The notes beneath the pieces are model-generated. The model was not told where the DNA came from, searched no databases, and saw only the letters and a program-made list of their open reading frames with translations. Made by a program: the position numbers and the translations under genes. From DATLMR01 sp964615905 (GTDB lineage Bacteria; Acidobacteriota; Blastocatellia; UBA7656): a stretch of 64,000 nt of DNA. The stretch spans positions 217,568 to 281,567 of the forward strand of contig CAZTUB010000009.1 of assembly GCA_964615905.1 (NCBI GenBank), given 5' to 3'. Of this stretch, positions 58,401 to 64,000 are shown piece after piece; within the stretch, counting starts at the first letter, position 1; the number at the start of each line of letters is the position of its first letter.

Positions 58401-58824
58401 TAAGCGCCGTAGGCAAGATCAAGACCAGCGCGGCGAAAAAGAACCTAACAATGCTGATCGAAAAGAACGAGAGGTGGAACCGCTGCCAGAACGGCTGGTA
58501 GATTGAAGGGAGCAGGGCGAAGATGAAAGGGACCGCCAGGCCGTACAGCCCTATGCCTATCTCGATAAATCCGTAAAGTCGTAGCGGGCGGCGTATCCTG
58601 AGCGAGCGGCGGCCGAAGTAGTAGCTGCCGAGCGCGAGCCCGCCCATGAAGGCCGTCAGCACGGTGCTGACGGCAAAGGTCGTCGCGCCGAAGACGAGCA
58701 CAAGCTCGCGGACCCAGACAACCTGGTATACAAGGCCGCTCATCCCCGAAGCAAAAAAGCAGAGCCAGATGGCCCACGCCGCGCTGCGCCGGTCGATAAA
58801 TCCTGCTGCCGTCAATGTGGCCAT
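55450..58824 (-). CDS. Fused MFS transporter-like, spermidine synthase-like and TPR protein
   Basis: An 1124-residue protein. Residues 1-450 are an MFS-like membrane domain of about 12-14 helices in two halves (LCFFASGMSGLVYQVVWVRE; ALSGFIALSYEVIWSRVLAL). A Lys/Ser linker spans 455-495. Residues ~560-800 are a spermidine-synthase-like Rossmann domain with VLVIGLGSGIT (615-625), NDGRNF (670-675) and SEPSNPW (688-694); a clear polyamine-binding pair is not obvious, so activity is uncertain. Residues ~865-1110 are TPR repeats. Fused MFS/spermidine synthase proteins are common in Acidobacteria and their role is unsettled. No ribosome site is visible at the ATG. Confidence 0.88.
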   Translation of the reverse strand: MATLTAAGFIDRRSAAWAIWLCFFASGMSGLVYQVVWVRELVLVFGATTFAVSTVLTAFMGGLALGSYYFGRRSLRIRRPLRLYGFIEIGIGLYGLAVPFIFALLPSIYQPFWQRFHLSFFSISIVRFFFAALVLILPTALMGATLPVLANYYARERERIGLRVGSLYSLNTFGAVLGAAATGFVLIPTLGMRAATITAAAINILLGFVALSVSRVEEAGNPAAETDGETRAQDEPKTPEQAVPLDRRKVVIALVAFALSGFIALSYEVIWSRVLALIIGSSVYAFSIMLTTFLIGLAVGASVASRFVDRITRPVFTFALLEVGVGISSFAGAYLFNDLPYIFVQFYRWIDPTAFSVLLLVRFLVAALVIIVPTLLLGALFPLVVKIVASGPRNRTTGQTVGDAYAANTLGSIIGSFASGFILIPWLGLLGSLRVCIALNFVVSAALFFLARSEPAKSRAEAKPKKRASKNSSSKAISIKGDSNKGASSKGRAAFALPARSRLVAAAVSAALIVVVVLFEPPWDSDVMSSAVYRYAPSLAKMNRQEFDQYLKRGQGETVFYKEGITATVVVQQVGANRVLKANGKPEASTTGDMPTQILIGTLPLFVREQTDDVLVIGLGSGITLGSIEQFPVKRVTCVELEPAIVEASHYFNEFNNRPLDDPRLRLISNDGRNFIFTTDEKFDVIVSEPSNPWLTGVANLFTLEYFKRGADRLKDDGVFSQWLQIYEMSPDDLKTLVATFRAAFPYVYVFRGAEGDLMLLGSKSERRLDLAAMSAHFNDPKIGADHKRINTTLPSDLISRLYLGPEEVNRFASNAPLNTDDNALIEFNAPRRVGLDEETVQRNVAALLDEAAAPSRYIKGGGDEAGFLLESALGAIKRNDTARAEQLVNYSLELSQTARARSVLGELRFARNDETGAIEAWQQALAINPAHYYTLINLGKLYLTKQDLARASSYLDKAIAAEPDSARGHHLRGLAYQAGGDAARAAVEYRKTLPDGPYTRSIPTFYLNFGTSLVALGLFEEAVQMLEEYTRLAPADPEGHYQLGAVYERLSSRTLDDILTRRAVAELKRALVAQPEHALAHYHLSRAYRRLEMYDEADIEFTLYERFKGSDLSTAPGPNMPFP

Positions 58825-58842
58825 CCAAATTTAATAATGAGG

Positions 58843-58930
58843 GTAAACAGTGACAAGTGACAAGTGACAAGATAAAGACCAGATGCGCTTCTTTCTGTCT
58901 TGTCACTCGTCACTTGTCATTTGTCACTTT
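58843..58930. repeat. Heptamer inverted repeat, copy 5
   Basis: Left arm 58843-58871, centre of 27 bases, right arm about 58899-58930 with two sequence variants (CTCGTCA, TTTGTCA). It starts 18 bases upstream of the MFS-synthase start codon (58824), and its right end supplies the last Lys and stop (AAGTGA) of the glycoside hydrolase gene. Confidence 0.8.
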
Positions 58931-60222
58931 CCCAAAGTTAGTTGCTCGATAACTTTTCCGCTCTCGTCAAAACAGACTATGCTGCGCGGCGGAGCAGTAA
59001 GGTTCATATCGCGGCCGCCGACCGTTACGCGCTTTTTGGCGGCAGAGCCGCTATCGTTCAACAGTGTGACGACCAGCCGCCCGTCGTCTGCTTTGACCGC
59101 CCAGTAGCTCTGCTTGCCGCCCTGATACGCGACGATCTCGCCGTTCCAGGCCAGGTCGGAATAGAGCTTATAAACCTCGCCCGTGGGCGTTATGTGCCAG
59201 CCGCGCGTGTACGCCTCGCGCGGAAGCTTCGGATCGTAATGGCCCGAAATCGTCGCCACTCGCTTGCCGCTGGCCCAGTACATGACCGAATGGTACGGGA
59301 TGGCGTGCACGTACAGAGCGTCGATTTCGGGCTGGGCCATCAACTCTGCTAACTTGCGCGCAAACTCCATAGCATACTCGTTCGTCAGGTGCGGGTTCCC
59401 TTTCAGGCTCAGCCTGATATTGAACTCGGTGACGAGGTAACGCATGTTCGGCGCGAAAGGTTTCACAAGCGCGTTGAACTGCTTTATCGTCTTCGCCTGA
59501 ACGCCACGCGCATAAAGATGTATCACGCCGTAGATGTCCGAACGGTTCCGCAAATCTACGCGAGAACTGAGCGCGCGCATCATGCGAGTGTTCCATTCGT
59601 TATCGGAGAGCTTTGTGGGGGTGTTGCGCTCTTTGCCCACGGTGAGCGGCAGGCCGAATTTCACGCCCGTCGGCGTGAGCCGCTCTATAACGTCGGCGGC
59701 GCGAGCGGCATACTCTTCCGGGAGCCACGGCCTGTGGTTGAGCCAGGGCTCGTTTGAAAGCTCGACCGCGACCAGCTTCGAATTCAAGCCGCGAGCTAAG
59801 AACTTGTTTATCACGTCCGAGGCCACGTCCGGCCCTTCCTCGACGTTGATTCCGACCACTGTGGTGAAATCGTGCTCGGCGATATAGTCGACAAAGATGT
59901 CTATCGGAAACCACGGAAACTCGTTTTTCCATTTATTCTCTGCTTTGACGCGGGCGGTCGCTTCCGGCCCAAGCGGGCTGTAGAGCCCGCCGAAGTTGAG
60001 CCTGAGACTGCGAAGCCCCGCGTCCTTGAAAGCCTGAGTCATGAGAATGCCGAGCGGGCGCTCCTGCCACCCGTAGATCAACTGGTGAGGCCCGTCGGCC
60101 CAGACCATATCGGCCCCAAGAAACGGCGCGCGACGCCCGGTCTGTGCGAGGCTCGCGCCGCCAGTCGTCAGGATAAGGGTGATGGATATGAGCGCGGATA
60201 ATGACCGTTTTATAAATTTCAT
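58924..60222 (-). CDS. Secreted clan-A-type glycoside hydrolase
   Basis: A 432-residue protein with a signal peptide (ALISITLILTTGGASLA). A TIM-barrel of the GH-A type is indicated by VELSNEPW, with the acid/base Glu158 in NEP, and by YLVTEFNIR, with the nucleophile candidate Glu266. A C-terminal beta domain follows (~350-425). The sugar substrate is not clear. The final Lys and stop come from heptamer repeat copy 5. Confidence 0.85.
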   Translation of the reverse strand: MKFIKRSLSALISITLILTTGGASLAQTGRRAPFLGADMVWADGPHQLIYGWQERPLGILMTQAFKDAGLRSLRLNFGGLYSPLGPEATARVKAENKWKNEFPWFPIDIFVDYIAEHDFTTVVGINVEEGPDVASDVINKFLARGLNSKLVAVELSNEPWLNHRPWLPEEYAARAADVIERLTPTGVKFGLPLTVGKERNTPTKLSDNEWNTRMMRALSSRVDLRNRSDIYGVIHLYARGVQAKTIKQFNALVKPFAPNMRYLVTEFNIRLSLKGNPHLTNEYAMEFARKLAELMAQPEIDALYVHAIPYHSVMYWASGKRVATISGHYDPKLPREAYTRGWHITPTGEVYKLYSDLAWNGEIVAYQGGKQSYWAVKADDGRLVVTLLNDSGSAAKKRVTVGGRDMNLTAPPRSIVCFDESGKVIEQLTLGK

Positions 60223-60285
60223 AACAACAGGATAGATTCTAACACGGCAACCGCACGTTGCTCAGGCCGTCGGCCGGGCACAATG

Positions 60286-61824
60286 TCAAAACTCGGCAAG
60301 CGCGAGCCCCGCGTCGTGCCCTTCGTAGACGACCTGCCAGCTTACGGCGCGGCTGCGGGCTTCACTCAGGCTGTTGACACAGAATTCCGCGCCCAGATGG
60401 CTCCACAAAATCCATACCTTTTCTCCGCGCTTAAACTCGTCGAGATCGGAGGCGAGCAGCACTTCCTGAACCGGGAACGGTTCGGGAAGGCTGCGGGCCT
60501 GCGCGACCGAGCACGTATGCACCCAGACTTTACTGGCGAGGTCTGCTTTCATATGAACGAGGGCGGGCCGGAGGTTTTCTGCCGCGTCCGAGGCCACAAA
60601 TCTCTTGTACTGGCGACCGGAATAGAAGATTACCACGCCAATAAATAGATAGAGAGCGATGCGGCCCCACCGAACATGCTTCCACCGGGTCAGGATCAAC
60701 AAGGCCCCTTCAGCCGCAATAATCTGCGTGTGAATTTGAGCGAAAAGCACGAAGCGCCCCGCGCAGATCGGGTAGCTTGCGATCACGCTCGCCGCGAGCA
60801 TGCTCGCGAGCAATACGAGCGAGGCTAATGACCGCGACCCCCACGCGGCCTCGGACCCGGACCGGTTCTCAACCGTCGAGTTCTCTACCGTCGAGTCCTC
60901 GACCTTGCTCGCGTTCTTCCACAACTTTATCACTCGATAGACGCCGAGAATGTGGAGCGGGACCATGCCTGCGGTCACAAGCGACTGCTTACCGTGCCAC
61001 CCCCAGAAGAATTTCGCCAGCAGCTTGAGCGTCCCCGCAAAGCTCTCTTTGAACTGCGAAACCAGTATGCAATCGTGCCAGTAATTGAGGTACGCGGTTC
61101 TGTCTCTCAGGTTGAACTGGTGGTCGGTCAAGACGATGACGGCAAGGGCCGCAACCGTCGCCAGGGTTGCGACCGCGAGCGCCGCGACGCTTAGCCCCCA
61201 CCCGCGCCGCTTCCCGCGATAGAAGTACCACCCCAGGACGCGCGCGCCGTATGCGACAGGGTATGTGTAAGAGAGAGCGCAGGGCAGCGCAAGCAGCGCG
61301 AGCCCGGCTTTGCGCTTGCCTTCGCCGAAAGACTCTTCAAAAAACCGGTCGCTCACTAAAAAAGGGACGAGCGCCAGCAGGACTTCGAACGTGTACTGCT
61401 TTAGCTGAATCGCCTGCTCCAGCCAGAAGCTCGCCCCGACCAGCAGAGAGCCTGTTAAAAGCGCTACCGGCAGCACTCCCCGCGATTGCTTGACCAGGAG
61501 CCGTGCCCACAGGCAGGTGGCCGCCACAAAGCTCGCGAAAGGAAACAATCGCAACACCCATATCTCATAACCGAGCAGCGTTCTAAACGCCGCGATCAGA
61601 CCGAGGTATAGTCGCGGGAAATACTGCCCGTACTCAAGCTGCGCAAAGATGTTTGAGGCTGACGGGTACCTGAGCGAGACGGCTATAAAAGCTTCGTCGA
61701 GCCAGAACGAAGGGGCCTGAAAGTAGCGGTAGGCGGCGGCTGCGATAACCAGGGCTGCCGCTATCCACATGATTGATGAAGACGATATTTTATCGCGCGA
61801 GGCCGCAAGCGTAGGGGCTTCCAA
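60286..61824 (-). CDS. GT-C membrane glycosyltransferase (GT39/ArnT-like)
   Basis: A 512-residue integral membrane protein with about 11 or more helices. The first-loop catalytic motif FWLDEAFIAVSL places Asp-Glu as in PMT/ArnT enzymes that use a lipid-phosphate sugar donor. It follows the GT2 gene (21 bases between them, same strand), and the pair could make and use a polyprenyl-phosphate sugar for envelope glycans. Confidence 0.85.
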   Translation of the reverse strand: MEAPTLAASRDKISSSSIMWIAAALVIAAAAYRYFQAPSFWLDEAFIAVSLRYPSASNIFAQLEYGQYFPRLYLGLIAAFRTLLGYEIWVLRLFPFASFVAATCLWARLLVKQSRGVLPVALLTGSLLVGASFWLEQAIQLKQYTFEVLLALVPFLVSDRFFEESFGEGKRKAGLALLALPCALSYTYPVAYGARVLGWYFYRGKRRGWGLSVAALAVATLATVAALAVIVLTDHQFNLRDRTAYLNYWHDCILVSQFKESFAGTLKLLAKFFWGWHGKQSLVTAGMVPLHILGVYRVIKLWKNASKVEDSTVENSTVENRSGSEAAWGSRSLASLVLLASMLAASVIASYPICAGRFVLFAQIHTQIIAAEGALLILTRWKHVRWGRIALYLFIGVVIFYSGRQYKRFVASDAAENLRPALVHMKADLASKVWVHTCSVAQARSLPEPFPVQEVLLASDLDEFKRGEKVWILWSHLGAEFCVNSLSEARSRAVSWQVVYEGHDAGLALAEF

Positions 61825-61845
61825 ATCAGTGAATCTCCTGCAAGC

Positions 61846-62625
61846 TTATACGTGTCTCCCGCGCTCGCCGGGCTGGCTGGACGGAGCCGATGCCGGTTGC
61901 GGCAGGGCTTTATCGATTGCGCGAGCGGAGACCTTGCGGCTCTTGATCGAGTATTTCAGTATGCACCACAGCGCCTGCACGCCGTCTCGCCAGCCGATCT
62001 TCTTGCCCTCCTCGTAGGTTCGCCCGTAGTAAGAGATGCCGACCTCGTAAATCCTGAGCTTCATGCGAGCGATCTTGACCGTCACCTCCGGCTCAAACCC
62101 GAACCGCTCCTGTTCAAGGTCGATTGCTTGAATCACCTCTCGCCTGAAGACCTTATAGCCCGTCTCCATGTCGGTAAGGTTGAGGTTTGTGAACATATTC
62201 GATATGAGCGTGAGCAGCCGGTTGCCGACCGAGTGCCAGAAAAAAAGGACGCGGTGCTCTTTCGTAGTCAGAAACCGCGAGCCGTAAACCACGTCGGCCT
62301 TGCCTTCTAAAAGCGGCTTGAGAAGTACGGGGTAATCTGCCGGGTCGTACTCAAGGTCGGCATCCTGTACGAGGACGAAATCGCCTGCGGCCTGCTCGAA
62401 CCCACGCCGAAGCGCCGCGCCTTTGCCCCGGTTTGTCGGTTGAAGAAAGACGCGCAGGTTGTCGTGCTGCTTTTCAAGGTCGGCAAGGACCTGGCGCGTG
62501 CCGTCTGTCGAGCCGTCGTCGACGACGATGATCTCTTTAGAGACGGCGACCTGTTGAACACGGCCTATCAATTCGGCTATGGTCGCCCGCTCGTTATAAA
62601 CGGGGATGACTACTGAGAGATTCAT
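61846..62625 (-). CDS. GT2 glycosyltransferase (polyprenyl-phosphate sugar synthase-like)
   Basis: A 259-residue DPM1/DPG-like GT2 enzyme. NDP-sugar motifs: VVIPVYNERATIAELIGRV, IVVDDGSTDGT, VQDADLEYDP (DXD), VVYGSR, DMETGYKVFRREV. No extra membrane anchor is visible, so it acts at the cytoplasmic face. It likely transfers a hexose from a nucleotide sugar to polyprenyl phosphate for the downstream GT-C enzyme. Confidence 0.93.
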   Translation of the reverse strand: MNLSVVIPVYNERATIAELIGRVQQVAVSKEIIVVDDGSTDGTRQVLADLEKQHDNLRVFLQPTNRGKGAALRRGFEQAAGDFVLVQDADLEYDPADYPVLLKPLLEGKADVVYGSRFLTTKEHRVLFFWHSVGNRLLTLISNMFTNLNLTDMETGYKVFRREVIQAIDLEQERFGFEPEVTVKIARMKLRIYEVGISYYGRTYEEGKKIGWRDGVQALWCILKYSIKSRKVSARAIDKALPQPASAPSSQPGERGRHV

Positions 62626-63345
62626 CCGGACCTTACGCTTTCACCTAGATTGCCCGGATCGAGCCCAGGCAGGCAAAAAGCGAGGTCATACTAAACGGCT
62701 CGTCGTGCAAAAGTCAATCGTTGCGCCGGACCGCATCATACGCCGCCCGACAGGTCCGGCCGCTTTTTCAACCCCCGCGCAGGGGTAAGGCCTTGCTTTA
62801 CCCCGCGCGACTGTGGGCAAAAACCTCGTGCGGGTTCTAATTATGTTCGCCGCGCGGTTTCTCCTTTTTTAACCCGGTTCGGTAGCGCAAACCGAGAATT
62901 TTCCGCGCCCGCGAAGGGAATCGTTTGGCGGTTGCGCGGCCACGGGCGGGCTCGCCCTGCGCGGCCTGAATTTACGATTGACAAAGGTTTTTTCGTATGT
63001 TTGAATTCGCCTACCGAAGCTATTAGAGCCCCTTGAGTATCACAAAAAATAGCCAGGTCCAAAGTTTATTAGAGCCCCGCTGTTTCGAGCCCACTACTCG
63101 AAGACGGCAAGATTTGTGATAACGCTCCTGGCTTGAGTTCGCAGGCTTGCCCCTAGCCCCATGAATCGAGCATTTGCGGTCAAGCAATGGCTGTACAGTA
63201 CGAGAAGCGACGCCGGCCGCCCCATAAATAGACGAACCAGGGCTGCCCGCGTGTGGGAACGCGTCGAAGTGCTCTTGCAGGAATCCGGCTTAGATCGGTT
63301 GGAGAAAATGATGAGCTGCCTCAGCCCATCTGTAGAGGAGGATAT
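62626..63345. other. Long intergenic region with a promoter and repeats
   Basis: About 720 bases without a confident gene. It holds a hairpin (GCGC then GGGGTAA pairing TTACCCC-GCGC, 62777-62808), a sigma-70-like pair (TTGACA 62978-62983, 17 bases, TTGAAT 63001-63006), and a direct repeat TATTAGAGCCCC at 63021-63032 and 63067-63078. A 62-codon frame at 63161-63349 overlaps the next ATG but has no ribosome site. This looks like a long leader for the final gene. Confidence 0.5.
62978..63006 (+). promoter_or_regulatory. Candidate sigma-70 promoter for the final gene
   Basis: TTGACA, a 17-base spacer and TTGAAT. It leaves a leader of about 330 bases before the ATG at 63346. Confidence 0.5.
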
Positions 63346-63349
63346 ATGA
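63161..63349 (+). CDS. Possible small upstream frame, weak support
   Basis: A 62-codon ATG frame ending in TGA that overlaps the ATG of the following gene (ATGA arrangement). The product is basic with no recognisable motif and there is no ribosome site at its start. It could be a leader peptide or chance. Confidence 0.25.
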   Translation: MNRAFAVKQWLYSTRSDAGRPINRRTRAARVWERVEVLLQESGLDRLEKMMSCLSPSVEEDI

Positions 63350-64000
63350 AACGCGTTCTACATCAGACGTGGTTAAAACCAGTCTTCTTATTTATCTGCC
63401 TGTTGGGGCTGTCCAACCCCGCATCTGCCAGCACATTTATTATCCCGGCAGACGACGACATGATCGTCGGCGCGCGAGCCATCGTCACGGGGCGAGTACT
63501 TTCCGTTGGCTCAAGCTACGATCAGAGCCAGGACCGAATTTATACATACATCACAGTTAAGGTGCAGGAGGTGATAAAGGGCGAGATCACCGAGCGCCGC
63601 ATCGTATTAAAAGAGCTGGGCGGCGAGGTCGGTGATAAGGCCATGGTAATCTTCGGCAATCCTCGCTTCAAGACTAACGAGAAAGTGCTGCTCTACCTGG
63701 ACACCTGGGCGGACGGCAGCCTTCGCGTCCACCAGATGTTTCTCGGCAAGTTCGAGATCACAAGGGATGAGCTGACCGGCCAGGAGATTGTCACGCGCGG
63801 CGCGCCGGGTGAGAACACAAACGTAGTGCAGAGCCGGTCTCACGACGCGAGTTTAGACGCTACATCGACAGAGAGGATGGAGTTTGCGGCCTACGTTCGT
63901 ATGCTCAGAGAGAGGCTTGCGGTGAATCGAGAGCGAGCCGCGCAGTTCGAGCAGGAACACTACGCGGGTATTGCTTTGAGGGCGCAGCCCGAAGAGTTCA
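63346..64000 (+). CDS. Secreted hypothetical protein, runs off the window
   Basis: ATG 63346 with GAGGAGG upstream. A signal peptide is clear (PVFLFICLLGLSNPASA). The following ~200 residues are beta-rich in the first half (RAIVTGRVLSVGSSYDQSQD, TYITVKVQEVIKGEI, KVLLYLDTWADGSLRVHQ) and helical later (FAAYVRMLRERLAVNRERAA). No stop before the window end, so the C-terminus is missing. I do not recognise the family. Confidence 0.85.
   Translation, partial: MKRVLHQTWLKPVFLFICLLGLSNPASASTFIIPADDDMIVGARAIVTGRVLSVGSSYDQSQDRIYTYITVKVQEVIKGEITERRIVLKELGGEVGDKAMVIFGNPRFKTNEKVLLYLDTWADGSLRVHQMFLGKFEITRDELTGQEIVTRGAPGENTNVVQSRSHDASLDATSTERMEFAAYVRMLRERLAVNRERAAQFEQEHYAGIALRAQPEEF

Noticed and set aside
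38388..58930. CRISPR array
   Set aside because: The heptamers are short, palindromic and scattered between genes, with no spacers or cas genes.
62841..63062. 73-codon minus-strand frame
   Set aside because: No ribosome site, low-complexity basic product, and it covers the promoter and repeats of the next gene.

Overview
The window is a high-GC, gene-dense bacterial chromosome segment with many GTG and TTG starts. It has no rRNA, phage or transposase genes. The gene mix (a large secreted IPT/TIG plus beta-propeller protein, TPR/zinc-finger anti-sigma-like proteins, very large secreted multicopper oxidase, fused MFS-spermidine synthase-TPR protein, three-gene pnt operon, MsrPQ, short PolI) is what I would expect from Acidobacteriota, probably Blastocatellia. 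That assignment is inference from family content, not a search result. A run of ten N at 52052-52061 shows this is a draft or metagenome assembly.

Layout. 0.2-7.4 kb is housekeeping: zinc-ribbon protein, NAD kinase, rhomboid protease, QueF, two HhH DNA glycosylases (one is Nth), and a Pro aminopeptidase. 7.5-11.5 kb is a lower-GC accessory block of poorly known genes, including a Gly/Gln repeat protein, bounded by a 14-bp direct repeat. 11.5-19 kb holds a short PolI, TPR proteins, rnpB (RNase P RNA, minus strand) and an IPT/propeller surface protein. 19.2-20.9 kb has a secreted rhodanese with an in-frame TGA that looks like selenocysteine, and a secreted unknown. 21-24.5 kb is pntAA-pntAB-pntB and a CBS protein. 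24.8-37.1 kb is one long minus-strand cluster: response regulator, secreted unknown, 1890-residue six-cupredoxin oxidase, YVTN propeller, Sco copper chaperone, cytochrome c-LivK fusion. 37.6-43.8 kb has larB, yqeY, a permease, modA, an SpoU methyltransferase and msrPQ. 45-51 kb has envelope genes (TonB-like, SPOR-SpoIID, two outer-membrane barrels) and a GH25 lysozyme. 51-59 kb has beta-carbonic anhydrase (broken by the N run), VOC protein, acyl-CoA dehydrogenase, Zn protease and the MFS-spermidine synthase fusion. 59-62.6 kb has a glycoside hydrolase, a GT-C membrane transferase and a GT2 transferase. The window ends inside a secreted unknown.

Three observations stand out. First, the rhodanese TGA (19518-19520) sits where this subfamily has Cys, is followed by 42 in-frame conserved codons, and has a SECIS-like hairpin directly downstream. 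Second, five intergenic inverted repeats between 38 and 59 kb are built from variants of one heptamer (GTGACAA), with about 30-nt centres; two of them supply the last codons and stop of a neighbouring gene. Third, the 24.8-37.1 kb cluster looks like a complete extracytoplasmic copper oxidase and electron-transfer module whose substrate is unknown.
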